Shown: positions 47,699 to 57,455, counted from the first letter of the stretch. The stretch is 64,000 nucleotides of DNA from G942493275 sp942493275 (GCA_942493275.1 OW818687.1:2046001-2110000), one strand, 5' to 3'. Notes: generated by a model from the sequence alone, not told the origin. Program-made: numbers and translations.

Positions 47699-49609
47699 GT
47701 GAAGTCCGAGAGGGTGCTCGACGGCATAGAAGCGCCGTGCGACGTCAAGGAGCTCGATGCTGACGCGCTGAAGCGCCTGTCTGCCGAGATCCGCGAGGAG
47801 CTCGTGTCGACGGTCTCTCAGACCGGCGGGCATCTGGCCCCCAACCTCGGCGTTGTCGAGCTCACGCTCGGCATCCATCGCGCGCTTGACTGCCCCAAGG
47901 ACCGCATCGTGTGGGACGTCGGGCATCAGAGCTACGTCCACAAACTCATCACCGGTCGCCGGGACAGCTTCTCCAGTCTGCGCCAGTACGGCGGGATGTG
48001 CGGCTTCACCAAGCGAGTCGAATCCGAGTACGACGCCTACGACTCCGGCCACGCTTCCGACTCGCTGTCGATCGGACTCGGCCTGGCGCTCGCACGTGAT
48101 GCGCGAGGCACCGACGAGACCGTCGTCGTCGTGATCGGCGACGGATCGATGACGGGCGGCATGGCGTTCGAGGCGCTCAACCACATCGGGCATCTCGGAA
48201 CGCGGATGGTCGTTGTGTTGAACGACAACGAGATGTCCATCTCGGAGAACGTCGGCGCGCTTGCGAGCTACCTGGGCCGCGTGCGGCTCGATCCTCGGTA
48301 CCGCCGCCTGCGTGACGGGGTCGAGTCGCGCCTGGTGAACCTGCCGATGGGCAAGGTCGTCGTGGACGCCGGCGAGGCAGTCAAAGGGTCGTTCAAACAG
48401 CTTGTGGTGCCCGGCATGCTCTTCGAAGAGCTGGGGCTCAAGTACGTGGGTCCCATCGACGGGCACGACATCGAGCAGGTCCAGAGCGCCGTCGCGGGAG
48501 CCAAGACCGACGACGGCCCCGTGATCGTTCACGCGGTGACCCGCAAAGGCGCGGGCTACGAACATGCCGAGATCAAGCCTGACGCGTTTCACGGAGTAGG
48601 TCCATTCGAGCGCGCGACGGGCATTCCCAACGGATCCAAGGGTCCGATGAGCTTCACCGAGGCATTCTCCCGCTCGATCCTCGTGGAGGCCGAGGCGGAC
48701 GAGCGCATAGTCGCGATCACCGCCGCCATGCCGTCAGGCACCGGCCTCGACAAGTTCGCGGCAGCCTTCCCCGATCGCTTCTACGACGTGGGTATCGCCG
48801 AGGAGCACGCAGTCGGTCTTGCTTCAGGACTCGCGCTCGGCGGGCTGCGTCCCGTGGTCGCCATCTACTCGACCTTCCTGCAGCGCGCATACGATCAGCT
48901 GCTCATCGACGTTGCCCTTCAGAGTCTGCCGGTCGTGTTCTGTGTCGACCGGGCGGGGCTCGTGGGCGAGGACGGGCCGACCCACCACGGTGTCTTCGAC
49001 CTGACCTACCTGCGTTCGATCCCCGGCATGACGGTGCTCGCGCCGGCCGATGAGTACGAGCTCGCCGAGGCGCTCCACACCGCGCTTGGGATCGACGGGC
49101 CCGTCGCGATCCGGTACCCGCGAGGGGCGGGCAGCGGCCGCGGCCTTCCCGAGAAGGCGGTCTCTTGGGAGGCGTCGAAGGCCGAGCGTCGCCGTACCGG
49201 TGCCGACCTCGCCATTCTCGCGGTCGGCCGGATGGTCGGCGTCGCCGAGAAGGCCGCCGAGATGCTGGCCGCCGACGGAGTCGAGGCGAGTGTCGTCAAC
49301 GTCCGCTGGGCCAAGCCCATCGACCAGGACACCTTCGACTGGGCCACGAAGGAGCACCCTCTCGTCGTCACCGTCGAGGAGAACACGACCGCGGGCGGGT
49401 TCGGGGCGGCGGTGTGCGAGCTCGTCTCGGACTGCGGCCGACCGACCGACGTGCTCAGGCTTGCGCTGCCCGACTGCTTCGTTACGTACGGCGCGACCTC
49501 GCAGCTGCTCGCTGACGTCGGTCTCACTCCCGAAGGCGTGCGCCAGGCGATTCTCGATCGTCTCGCCGAACGCGCCGAGAAGAACGCCTCCGTTTCAGCG
49601 GAAGGCTAG
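47699..49609 (+). CDS. dxs: 1-Deoxy-D-xylulose-5-phosphate synthase
   Basis: First enzyme of the MEP isoprenoid pathway; condenses pyruvate and glyceraldehyde 3-phosphate with thiamine diphosphate. 636 residues. Motifs: GHLAPNLGVVELTLGIH, VWDVGHQSYVHKLITGR, the ThDP motif GDGSMTGGMAFEALNHIG with NDNEMSIS, and DVGIAEEHAVGLASGLALGG. GTG at 47699 lies downstream of AAGGGG. The preceding 108-base gap holds a GGCCCG/CGGGCC dyad and a possible -10 (CATACT). Confidence 0.96.
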   Translation: MKSERVLDGIEAPCDVKELDADALKRLSAEIREELVSTVSQTGGHLAPNLGVVELTLGIHRALDCPKDRIVWDVGHQSYVHKLITGRRDSFSSLRQYGGMCGFTKRVESEYDAYDSGHASDSLSIGLGLALARDARGTDETVVVVIGDGSMTGGMAFEALNHIGHLGTRMVVVLNDNEMSISENVGALASYLGRVRLDPRYRRLRDGVESRLVNLPMGKVVVDAGEAVKGSFKQLVVPGMLFEELGLKYVGPIDGHDIEQVQSAVAGAKTDDGPVIVHAVTRKGAGYEHAEIKPDAFHGVGPFERATGIPNGSKGPMSFTEAFSRSILVEAEADERIVAITAAMPSGTGLDKFAAAFPDRFYDVGIAEEHAVGLASGLALGGLRPVVAIYSTFLQRAYDQLLIDVALQSLPVVFCVDRAGLVGEDGPTHHGVFDLTYLRSIPGMTVLAPADEYELAEALHTALGIDGPVAIRYPRGAGSGRGLPEKAVSWEASKAERRRTGADLAILAVGRMVGVAEKAAEMLAADGVEASVVNVRWAKPIDQDTFDWATKEHPLVVTVEENTTAGGFGAAVCELVSDCGRPTDVLRLALPDCFVTYGATSQLLADVGLTPEGVRQAILDRLAERAEKNASVSAEG

Positions 49610-49618
49610 GCGGTCGTC

Positions 49619-50413
49619 ATGGCGAAGTGCCGCATCGACGCCGTCTTGGTTGATCGGGGACTGTTTCCGTCACGCGAGCGCGCGCGTGCCGCAGTACTCG
49701 CGGGCGAGGTGAAGGTCGGTGATGTCGTTGCGACCAAGGCGGGCGAGCTCGTCGCCGAGGACGCCGTGATCGAAGTCGCCGAGAAACCCCGGTTCGTCTC
49801 ACGCGGGGGAGAGAAGCTCTCGGGCGCGCTCGATCACTTTGGGCTCGACGTCGGCGGCGCGTACGCCGTGGACGTCGGCGCGAGCACGGGTGGATTCACC
49901 GACTGCCTGCTCTCGCGCGGCGCGCGAGCGGTCACTGCGGTCGATGTAGGTTACGGACAGCTCGCATGGCAGCTCAGGACTGACGAGCGCGTGAAGGTCG
50001 TCGAGCGCACCAACATCCGTCACGCGGACCCGATTGCTCTTGGCGCGCCGTTCGAACTCGTTGTCGTGGACGTCTCCTTCATCTCACTGAGAACGGTGCT
50101 GCCGCACCTCGTTGACCTCATGGGCCCGAAGGCCGACCTGGTGGCGCTGGTAAAGCCCCAGTTCGAGGCCGGTAAGGGCCGCGTGGGAAAGAAGGGTGTG
50201 GTCCGAGACCCCGAGATTCACGTCGAGGTACTCGAAGCGGCAGCGACCGCCGTGGTCGACGCCGGACTCGTGGTGCGGGGACTCACCTTCTCGCCCATCA
50301 CCGGGCCGGAGGGTAACATCGAGTTCTGGCTCTGGGCGGCACGCGACGGGGAGCCCACTCACCGCACGCCGCGCGATGTCGTTGACGAAGCACATCGGGT
50401 GCTTGGAGGCTAG
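49619..50413 (+). CDS. tlyA: TlyA family rRNA methyltransferase
   Basis: A 264-residue S-adenosylmethionine-dependent 2'-O-methyltransferase of 16S/23S rRNA. An N-terminal S4 RNA-binding domain (RIDAVLVDRGLFPSRERARA) joins an FtsJ-like domain with the SAM loop DVGASTGGFTDCLL and LVVVDVSFISLRTVLP, LVKPQFEAGKG. In mycobacteria TlyA makes ribosomes sensitive to capreomycin. The dxs-tlyA-nadK-recN order is widespread in Gram-positive genomes. Confidence 0.95.
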   Translation: MAKCRIDAVLVDRGLFPSRERARAAVLAGEVKVGDVVATKAGELVAEDAVIEVAEKPRFVSRGGEKLSGALDHFGLDVGGAYAVDVGASTGGFTDCLLSRGARAVTAVDVGYGQLAWQLRTDERVKVVERTNIRHADPIALGAPFELVVVDVSFISLRTVLPHLVDLMGPKADLVALVKPQFEAGKGRVGKKGVVRDPEIHVEVLEAAATAVVDAGLVVRGLTFSPITGPEGNIEFWLWAARDGEPTHRTPRDVVDEAHRVLGG

Positions 50414-50414
50414 T

Positions 50415-51263
50415 GTGCGTGTTCTGATAGTGCCAAACACCCATAACGCCCGGGCTGTGACCGCGGCTTGCGAGCTCGCGACGTGGCTCGCGGCTTCAGG
50501 CTTCACGCCCGTCATTGCGGCTCAAGACGCAGGCGACTGCGGTCTGGGCGGGTTCGCTGTCCAGCCGAGCGACATCGGCAAGCCCGCGCTCGCCGTCGCG
50601 CTCGGCGGAGATGGCACCATCCTCAAGGCGGTGCATCTTCTCGGCGACGTCGAGGTTCCGCTGCTGGGGGTGAAGTTCGGGCGGCTGGGATTCCTGTCGG
50701 GCGCTCGGCCGGAGTCCATGCGCGAGGCCGTAGAGGCGGCGCTTGCTGGCGAGGCCAGTATCGAGCGTCGCGCGACGCTGGCGGCAGAGGTCGTGATGGA
50801 CGGCAGGGTGGTCGGAACCTACCGGGCGCTCAACGAGATCGTGGTGTCGCGGGGAGCCTCTGCTCGCGTCGTCGCGCTCGACCTGGCCATCGATGGCCGC
50901 GTGGTGTCGAAGCTCCGCGCTGACGGTATTGTCGTCGCGACCGCCACCGGCTCCACCGCATACGCGCTGTCGGCCGGCGGCCCCATCGTGTCTCCGGGAT
51001 TCGGCGGGATGGTCGTCGTGCCGGTGGCTCCGCACACGCTGAGCGCGAGGTCGCTGGTCACGGGCGTGCGCGACGTCGTCGAGATCACGCTGCCCGACCC
51101 GACCCGCTGTGATGCCTGCGTCATCGTCGATGGCGATCCGACTCCGTGCCGGCGCTCAGTGGAGCGCGTGACCGTGCGCCGCGGCGATCACGACGTCTCC
51201 CTCGTCAAACTCGACGGCCGTGACTTCTATGACACGGTCGCCGAGGAGTTCTTCGGAGACTGA
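50415..51263 (+). CDS. nadK: NAD kinase
   Basis: Phosphorylates NAD to NADP; 282 residues. Motifs: the ATP/NAD signature ALGGDGTILKAVHL, GVKFGRLGFLS, LNEIVVSRG and ADGIVVATATGSTAYALSAG. GTG at 50415 has GGAGG 5 bases upstream and begins one base after the tlyA stop. Standard length. Confidence 0.95.
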   Translation: MRVLIVPNTHNARAVTAACELATWLAASGFTPVIAAQDAGDCGLGGFAVQPSDIGKPALAVALGGDGTILKAVHLLGDVEVPLLGVKFGRLGFLSGARPESMREAVEAALAGEASIERRATLAAEVVMDGRVVGTYRALNEIVVSRGASARVVALDLAIDGRVVSKLRADGIVVATATGSTAYALSAGGPIVSPGFGGMVVVPVAPHTLSARSLVTGVRDVVEITLPDPTRCDACVIVDGDPTPCRRSVERVTVRRGDHDVSLVKLDGRDFYDTVAEEFFGD

Positions 51264-51267
51264 CCAG

Positions 51268-52908
51268 ATGCTTGAGGACCTGCACGTTCGCGACCTCGCC
51301 CTCATCGAGGAGGTCTGGCTCGAATTCGACGCCGGGATGACCGTGATCACCGGCGAGACCGGCGCGGGCAAGACCGCGCTTCTCGGCGCCCTCAAACTGC
51401 TGCTGGGGGAGCGCGCTGATTCCGGTGCGGTCAGAGCGGGGTCGGCGGCCGCCCTCGTTGAAGGCCGCTTCACCGCCCAGGCCGACGAGCTGGTCGCCCA
51501 GAGGCGCGTGAGCGCGGATGGTCGAAGCCGTTGCACCGTCAACGGCGAGATGGTGACGGTCGGCGCGCTTGCCGACACGATCGGGCCTCTCGTTGACCTG
51601 CACGGCCAGCACGACCACCAAGCGCTCCTGTCTCCGGGAACGCACGTGGGATACCTGGACCGATGGTGTGGTCAGCCCGCCGCCGAAGCGCTTGCCGACT
51701 ATCGGCACGCGCGGCATGCGTTCGCGGACGCCGCGCGCGACTTGGAGCACCTCCGAGAGGGCATCGAGCGGGCGCGGGACAACGCCGACTATCTGCGATT
51801 CCTGGTCGACGAGATCGATCGCGTCGACCCTCAGCCCGGCGAGGCCGAGGATCTCGAGGCGCGGCTACCGGCGCTCCAGCATGCCGAGAAGCTGTCGGAG
51901 GCGGCAGGGGAGGCGGCAACGCTGCTGCGAGGCGATGGCGGCGCGCTCGACAAGATCGCGCTGGCTCGAGCCGCGCTCGAGCACGTCTCGGGCATCGACC
52001 CGGCGCTGGACGACCTCTCAGAGCGGTTGGCGGGCGTGGAAGCGCTTGCCGACGACGCCGGCACCGAGGCCCGTCGCTACCGCGACGCAGTCGAACACGA
52101 TCCTGCCGCACTCGAGGCCACGCTGTCGCGGCTCTCTGCGCTCGGCGGGCTGATGAAGAAGTACGGCCCGCGTCTAGAAGACGTTATCGTGAAGCGCTAC
52201 GACGCGCGACAGGCGCTCGAAGTGGCTCAAGGCGAGGATGCCGCCCTGGATGCGGCTCTCGCGGCGGTGGAAGCCGCCCGCGCGCGGCTCGAAGCGTCGG
52301 CCGCCACTCTCGTGAGCGTCCGGCAGGAAGCCGTGTCAGGGTTCGTCGCCGCGCTGGCGGACGCCGCGGCCGATCTGGCGATGGCCGGTTCGCGCTTCGA
52401 CGTCTCGTTCAACGAGACCGCCTTCGAGTCGTGGGGTGACGACGGCCCGCACAGGGTCGAGTTCCTCTACGCCCCGAGCGCCGAGCAACCCGCCAGGCCG
52501 CTCGTCAGGATCGCGTCCGGGGGCGAGCTCTCGCGCGTGATGCTCGCGCTCAAGGGCGTACTCGGGGCCGCAGACACCGTCGGGACACTCGTCTTCGACG
52601 AGGTCGACGCCGGCATCGGAGGGCACGTCGCTCACGATGTCGGACGACGGCTGGCTGCGCTCGCGGGCACGCACCAGGTCATCGTGGTCACGCATCTCGC
52701 GCAAGTCGCCGCGTTCGCCGACCACCACATCGTCGTGACCAAGGGTTCGGACGGCGAGCGCTCGCTCACCTCGGCTACGGTCGTCGAGGGTCAGGCGAGG
52801 GAGTTGGAGCTGGCACGGATGCTGGGTGGGGCCGAAAGCGAGACGGGACTCGCACACGCTCGGGAGCTCATCGCGGGGGCAGTGCCGAGCGCGAAAGGCG
52901 AGGTCTGA
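51268..52908 (+). CDS. recN: DNA repair protein RecN
   Basis: SMC-like ATPase in double-strand break repair; 546 residues. Walker A is GETGAGKTALL (from residue 29), the QhDhQ region is VDLHGQHDHQALLSPGTH, the ABC signature is IASGGELSRVMLALK and Walker B is LVFDEVDAGIGG. The middle is Ala/Glu-rich coiled coil. ATG at 51268 with GGAG upstream. nadK-recN adjacency is normal. Confidence 0.96.
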   Translation: MLEDLHVRDLALIEEVWLEFDAGMTVITGETGAGKTALLGALKLLLGERADSGAVRAGSAAALVEGRFTAQADELVAQRRVSADGRSRCTVNGEMVTVGALADTIGPLVDLHGQHDHQALLSPGTHVGYLDRWCGQPAAEALADYRHARHAFADAARDLEHLREGIERARDNADYLRFLVDEIDRVDPQPGEAEDLEARLPALQHAEKLSEAAGEAATLLRGDGGALDKIALARAALEHVSGIDPALDDLSERLAGVEALADDAGTEARRYRDAVEHDPAALEATLSRLSALGGLMKKYGPRLEDVIVKRYDARQALEVAQGEDAALDAALAAVEAARARLEASAATLVSVRQEAVSGFVAALADAAADLAMAGSRFDVSFNETAFESWGDDGPHRVEFLYAPSAEQPARPLVRIASGGELSRVMLALKGVLGAADTVGTLVFDEVDAGIGGHVAHDVGRRLAALAGTHQVIVVTHLAQVAAFADHHIVVTKGSDGERSLTSATVVEGQARELELARMLGGAESETGLAHARELIAGAVPSAKGEV

Positions 52909-52945
52909 CGTGGGTCGCGGGTCGAGCGGGTCGGGGTGGTCTGTG

Positions 52946-52954
52946 TGGTAGTAT
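52946..52954 (+). promoter_or_regulatory. Extended -10 promoter before steA
   Basis: TGGTAGTAT carries a TGN extension plus TAGTAT, 51 bases before the steA ATG. No -35 is evident, as often with extended -10 promoters. It is the only obvious start signal for the steA-steB pair. Confidence 0.45.
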
Positions 52955-53004
52955 TCGCACGCCGCGCGAGCCTCTATCGGCTCGCCTGATCGGCCGGGAG
53001 CAAC

Positions 53005-54132
53005 ATGCGCCATCAGGGAATCGCCAAACTCGACAAGCGCACCAAGGACCTCACCAAGCGTCTGGGTCCTGAGGATGTCGCAATCATCGATCACATCGAC
53101 ATGGACCGCGTCAGCGCCGAGGCACTCGTTGCGACCGGGGTCGAGGTCGTCGTCAACGCTTCGCCGTCGATCTCGGGCGCCTATCCCAACGTCGGTCCGC
53201 TGCTGCTCACGCGCGGTGGCGTGACGCTCATCGATGCGGTCGGCCCCGAGGTGTTCGACTGCATCAAAGAGGGTGACTCGGTCGAGGTGGTCGGCGACGA
53301 GATCCTGAAGAACGGCCGGGTCTGCGCGCGCGGCGAGAGGCTCTCGGTGACGGTCATCGAGGAGCGCATGGAGACCGCGAAGGCCGAGCTGGGTGACCAG
53401 CTCGACAAGTTCGCGCGCAACACGATCGAGTACCTCGAAAAGGAGAAGGAGATCCTGACCGAGGAGGTCTGGGTCCCCGAGGTGCACGTGCCCATCAATG
53501 GCCGTCACGTACTCGTGGCCGTCCGGGGCTACGACTTCAAAGAGGATCTCAACGCGCTGAAGCCGTATATCCGCGAGATGCGTCCGGTTCTCGTCGGTGT
53601 CGACGGCGGCGCGGACGCAATCATCGAGGCGGGTTTCAAGCCTGACATCATCGTGGGCGACATGGATTCGGTCACCGATGCGGCGCTGACCAGCGGCGCA
53701 GAGCTGATCGTTCACGCGTACGCGGACGGGCGTGCCCCCGGCATGGAGCGTCTCGAAGGACTGGGTGTCGCCAAGGACGCCCACACGTGGCCGCTCGCCG
53801 CGACCAGTGAGGATCTCGCTCTGCTGCTCGCATGGGGGTCGGGTGCCGACCTGATCGTGGCGGTTGGAACCCACGCGAACCTCGTCGAGTACCTCGACAA
53901 GGGTCGAAAGGGCATGGCCTCGACGTTTCTGGTCAGACTCAAAGTCGGGCCCAAACTCGTTGACGCCAAGGGCGTGAACAAGCTTTACCGATCGGCCGTC
54001 GGACCCAGCCATCTCGTCATGCTCGTCGTCGCCGCGCTCGCGGTGGTATCGGCTATCTTCCTGATATCGACCGAAGCACGGCTGTTCCTCGAACTCGTCA
54101 TCCTTCGCTTGCGCTCACTGCTCGCGTTCTAG
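53005..54132 (+). CDS. steA: SteA-like division/cell-envelope protein
   Basis: A 375-residue protein of the SteA family (putative cytokinetic ring protein of Corynebacterium). The central part resembles a thiamine pyrophosphokinase fold: RPVLVGVDGGADAIIEAGFKPDIIVGDMDS, then AHTWPLAATSEDLALLLAW. A C-terminal membrane helix (HLVMLVVAALAVVSAIFLIS) anchors it. The catalytic role of the TPK-like part is unknown. It is followed 17 bases later by steB, as in other actinobacteria. Confidence 0.9.
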   Translation: MRHQGIAKLDKRTKDLTKRLGPEDVAIIDHIDMDRVSAEALVATGVEVVVNASPSISGAYPNVGPLLLTRGGVTLIDAVGPEVFDCIKEGDSVEVVGDEILKNGRVCARGERLSVTVIEERMETAKAELGDQLDKFARNTIEYLEKEKEILTEEVWVPEVHVPINGRHVLVAVRGYDFKEDLNALKPYIREMRPVLVGVDGGADAIIEAGFKPDIIVGDMDSVTDAALTSGAELIVHAYADGRAPGMERLEGLGVAKDAHTWPLAATSEDLALLLAWGSGADLIVAVGTHANLVEYLDKGRKGMASTFLVRLKVGPKLVDAKGVNKLYRSAVGPSHLVMLVVAALAVVSAIFLISTEARLFLELVILRLRSLLAF

Positions 54133-54149
54133 GTCTCACGGAGGCACGG

Positions 54150-54995
54150 ATGTATAACCTTCGCTACCACATCGCTTCACTCGTCGGAGTGTTCCTGGCG
54201 CTTGCGCTTGGGCTTGTCCTCGGAGGCCTTGTCGTGCAGAGCGGCGGTCTCGAGAGCCAGCAGGACGCGCTCGTCGAAGGGCTCCGCAAGGAGTTCACGT
54301 CGCTGCGAAGCGAAAATGCCGACCTCACCGAGCAAAACGACCTGCTCTCGGCCTTCTCGGCGGATATGACGGACCTGTGGGTCGAGGACCGCATGAAAGG
54401 CGAGACTGTCGTGGTGGTCGTGTCCGGGGGTCGCAGTGACGGCCTTGGAGCGACGGTTGCGGGCATCGAGTCCGCTGGGGGTGCGGCGGTGGTCGTCACC
54501 CTGAACGAACAAGACCTCGGACTCGCCGATGAGGAGCTGCGCTCCAGCATCACGTCGACGACCGGTGACCTGGTCGCGGTGCAGGAGAGCGTCGTCGCAT
54601 CGCTCGCCGCGGAGTGGTCGGAGCCTCGTGCGGACCGCCCCGTGACCGAGGCTCTCACCGAGGCCGACGTCATCGCCATCGACGGGCTCACGGCCGAGGT
54701 CGCGGGACAGGGGCTTGTGACGATCGCCGCCCGCGAAAAGCAGCCCGATGCGGCGGGTCTGGCGCTTGCAGGCGCGTTCACGGACCTTGGGCTGCCCGGC
54801 ATCGGCGCGCAGACGACCACGGCCGGAAACGGGCTGGCAGCGCGCGCAGTCGAGAACGGCTTGGCGGCGTTCGACACGCTGGGGACCGACGTCGGCCGCT
54901 ACACGCTCGTGGCGCTGTTCAGCGGGGCCGAGTCGGCCTACTACGGGCTTGCGGACCAGGCTGTGGCGCTGTTCCCGGAGCCTGCGGACCTCTAG
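54150..54995 (+). CDS. steB: SteB/MctB-like membrane protein (DUF3186)
   Basis: A 281-residue protein with one N-terminal membrane helix (ASLVGVFLALALGLVLGGLV), a coiled coil (LRKEFTSLRSENADLTEQND) and an extracytoplasmic domain. It matches the SteB/MctB family; the mycobacterial member is called a copper transporter, while the corynebacterial one works with SteA in septum formation. No mycolate genes are visible here, so the SteA partnership is the better guide. It overlaps the convergent glycosyltransferase stop by four bases. Confidence 0.88.
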   Translation: MYNLRYHIASLVGVFLALALGLVLGGLVVQSGGLESQQDALVEGLRKEFTSLRSENADLTEQNDLLSAFSADMTDLWVEDRMKGETVVVVVSGGRSDGLGATVAGIESAGGAAVVVTLNEQDLGLADEELRSSITSTTGDLVAVQESVVASLAAEWSEPRADRPVTEALTEADVIAIDGLTAEVAGQGLVTIAAREKQPDAAGLALAGAFTDLGLPGIGAQTTTAGNGLAARAVENGLAAFDTLGTDVGRYTLVALFSGAESAYYGLADQAVALFPEPADL

Positions 54996-55684
54996 CTGAC
55001 CTTTGGGCGCCGCTCGAACGCGAGACTGATGAGCGCGAGCGCGACGTGGACGAACTGCCGGCCGCGGTGCGTGAATCCCTTGACGTCACGGCCCGTGGCC
55101 GCGTGAGCCATCGTGGTCGGGACCTCGGTGATGCGCAGGCCGCTCCTGAGCGCCCTCACGGTGAGTGAGACCTCGACTCCGTACCCAGTGGCGAAGGGGC
55201 GTGTGGCGGCGAGGCACGCGTTTGTGAGGGCCCGCTGTCCTGACAGCGGTGCCTGCGGGTCGAATCCGGGTCCGCCGAACCTGCGGATGCCCCAGCGCGC
55301 GAGCCGCATGACGAAGCCGAAACCCGCCTTGCCCTCAGGTCGCGGAAAGCTCGCGATAACCATGTCGGCGTTGCCGGCGAGTACCGGTGCAAGCAGCAGC
55401 TCACCCTGACTCGCCGTCTCGCCGAGGTCGCCGTCCAGCAGCAACACCACGTCGGCGTCCTCGATCCGCGACGCACCGGCTTCGAGTGCCGCACCCTTGC
55501 CGACGTTGAACACGAGCCGCACCACCTTGGCTCCAGCGTCCTCGGCGACTCGGGCGGTCTGGTCTTTCGATCCGTCGTCGACCACTACGACGCGGGTGAC
55601 GCCCGGAATGCCGAGGGCGGCCTTCACCGTGTCACCTATGCGCTGTTCTTCGTCATGTGCGGGAATGAGTGCGGCGATCTGCAC
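54992..55684 (-). CDS. Family 2 glycosyltransferase
   Basis: A 230-residue GT-A enzyme, probably membrane-associated. It starts IAALIPAHDEEQRIGDTVKA, with VVVVDDGSKDQTARVAED, the metal-binding LLLDGDLGE, and the acceptor loop PLSGQRALTN. Similar proteins include glucosyl-3-phosphoglycerate and dolichyl-phosphate-mannose synthases; the exact sugar is unknown. GTG at 55684 has AAAGG about 7 bases upstream and lies 14 bases after the murJ stop, so the two are co-transcribed leftward. Confidence 0.88.
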   Translation of the reverse strand: MQIAALIPAHDEEQRIGDTVKAALGIPGVTRVVVVDDGSKDQTARVAEDAGAKVVRLVFNVGKGAALEAGASRIEDADVVLLLDGDLGETASQGELLLAPVLAGNADMVIASFPRPEGKAGFGFVMRLARWGIRRFGGPGFDPQAPLSGQRALTNACLAATRPFATGYGVEVSLTVRALRSGLRITEVPTTMAHAATGRDVKGFTHRGRQFVHVALALISLAFERRPKVS

Positions 55685-55697
55685 GTGGAAGCCTTTC

Positions 55698-57413
55698 TTA
55701 GGAAGTCCGCTTGGCTGAACGTCTGGCGAGGACGCGCCGCACCATCGCGACGCCGCTCGTGATCTCGCGGACGCCCATGAGCCGGCCGAGCCCAAACGCG
55801 ACGGCAAGCCCTCCGATGCCGCCGAGGGTCACCTGCAGCAGGGAGCCGGCAAAACCCGGGAGCAGCGGTGCCGTGATCTCGGCGATGCCCCAGGCGACCA
55901 CTCCGCCGACTGCGGCCGCCAGCGTCATCACGCCAAAGGTGCGCGCGGTGCCGGCCAGGTCGTAGGAGCCGATCTTCTTGCGCAGGAGTACGGCCAGGGT
56001 TGAGAACAGCAGCGCGTAGAAGACGCCGTCGGCGATGGGGATCCCGTTGATGCCGAGACCCTCCCACGTGCCGACACCGGTGGTGAGAAGTACGTACAGC
56101 CCGATCTGGACCGCAGTGAGTGCCAGGTTCGCGATTGCGGGCGTGACCGTGTCCTTGAGTGAGTAGTAGGTCCTGAGCACGTACATCATGAGCGCGAAGA
56201 ACACGAGCCCGAGCGCCCACAGCTGCAGAACCTGGGCGACCGCCGGGATGTCTTCGGTGGTGAATCGGCCCACCCGGTAGAGCCCTACGAGCGGCTCGGC
56301 GAGCGCGATGAGCAGGGCGGCGCAGGGGAGCATGAGGACCAAGGTCGCCCTAAGGCCTCGGCCGAAGTTGTCCTTGAAAGCTCCCCAGTCTTTTTGCCCG
56401 GCGGTCTCGGCGAGTTCGGTGAAGACCGCCGTAGCGAGCGCAACAGCGAGGATTCCGTACGGGAGCTGGTAGAACGTCCACGCGTACATGAGCTGGGACG
56501 GGCCGGCGGGATCCACCGCGAACGCCGAGGCATTGCGAAACGACACGGCGACCAGGTTGGTGATCACGTAGATGACCGTGGGAACGGCGAGCACGAACAT
56601 CCGGCGAACCGTGGGGTCGTGGAAGCCGAGCCCCGTGGTGTACCTCACACCCGACTTCAACAGCGACGGGACCATCACGGCGAACATCGCGACGACACCC
56701 AATGTCGTCCCCACTGCGAGCACGGTCAGGCTCGTGCGGCCTACCGGCATGAACGCCACGACGATCATCGTCACGATCACGACGATGTTGTTGAACACCG
56801 GGCCCAAGGCCGGCCACAGGTACCTGCGTTGTGCGTTCAGCACGCCTTGCATGACCATCCCGGCGCCATACACGACCACCTGGATGGCGAAGAAGCTGAA
56901 GAAGAACGCGCCGAGCTCTCTGACCGCTTCCGACTCACCCTGGGGGAGCCGGAACGTCTGCGTCCAGATGAACGGCTCGGGGAACAGCGTGCCGATGACG
57001 GCGACTATGCCGAGCGCGAGGACGACCAGGTTGAACACGTGGCTCGCGAATCGCCAGGCCGAGTCTTCGCCGTCCGACTCACGCAGCTCAAGGAACGAGG
57101 GGATGAACACCGCCGAGAGGACTCCGCCGGCGACGAGCTCGAAGATCATGTTCGGGATGTTGTTCGCGACGCTGTAGGACGACATGAGCCCGGTCGCACC
57201 GAGCGCGAACGCCGTGGCCCACATGCGGATGAAGCCCGTGACGCGGGAGAGCGCGGTCGCGGTCGACATGGTCGCGGTCGAGCGTGCGATGGAGGGTCTG
57301 CTGATCTCGGTGCCTTCCAGCTTCCGGATGTCGGGCAGGCCGCCGATGCGACCGGGATAAGTGTAACCGAGCGTGCGAAGCACTCCGAGACGCGCGCGCA
57401 GCCGACACCGCAT
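55698..57413 (-). CDS. murJ: Lipid II flippase MurJ
   Basis: Flips lipid II across the membrane; about 571 residues and 14 hydrophobic helices, MOP superfamily. Signatures: TALSRVTGFIRMWATAFALG, NNIPNMIFELVAGGVLSAVF, and AGMVMQGVLNAQRRYLWPAL. The start is uncertain: ATG 57413 and GTG 57419 lack a clear SD, and homologues begin near residue 40 (RPSIARSTATMSTATALS), so a shorter protein is possible. Divergent from the AlkP-like gene with a gap of about 40 bases. Confidence 0.93.
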   Translation of the reverse strand: MRCRLRARLGVLRTLGYTYPGRIGGLPDIRKLEGTEISRPSIARSTATMSTATALSRVTGFIRMWATAFALGATGLMSSYSVANNIPNMIFELVAGGVLSAVFIPSFLELRESDGEDSAWRFASHVFNLVVLALGIVAVIGTLFPEPFIWTQTFRLPQGESEAVRELGAFFFSFFAIQVVVYGAGMVMQGVLNAQRRYLWPALGPVFNNIVVIVTMIVVAFMPVGRTSLTVLAVGTTLGVVAMFAVMVPSLLKSGVRYTTGLGFHDPTVRRMFVLAVPTVIYVITNLVAVSFRNASAFAVDPAGPSQLMYAWTFYQLPYGILAVALATAVFTELAETAGQKDWGAFKDNFGRGLRATLVLMLPCAALLIALAEPLVGLYRVGRFTTEDIPAVAQVLQLWALGLVFFALMMYVLRTYYSLKDTVTPAIANLALTAVQIGLYVLLTTGVGTWEGLGINGIPIADGVFYALLFSTLAVLLRKKIGSYDLAGTARTFGVMTLAAAVGGVVAWGIAEITAPLLPGFAGSLLQVTLGGIGGLAVAFGLGRLMGVREITSGVAMVRRVLARRSAKRTS

Positions 57414-57441
57414 CGTCACCCGCGAAGCACGCCGCTTCAGT

Positions 57442-57447
57442 TATCAT
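57442..57447 (+). promoter_or_regulatory. -10 element placing the AlkP-like mRNA start at or near its ATG
   Basis: TATCAT at 57442-57447 is only eight bases before ATG 57456. A normal start six to eight bases downstream would make this mRNA leaderless or nearly so. No SD is present between it and the ATG, which agrees. Confidence 0.45.
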
Positions 57448-57455
57448 GGCTTCAC

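Noticed and set aside
56394..57455. Plus-strand extension of the AlkP-like frame across murJ
   Set aside because: The frame is open through murJ, but the added sequence is antisense to MurJ, highly charged, and precedes a clear signal peptide at 57456.
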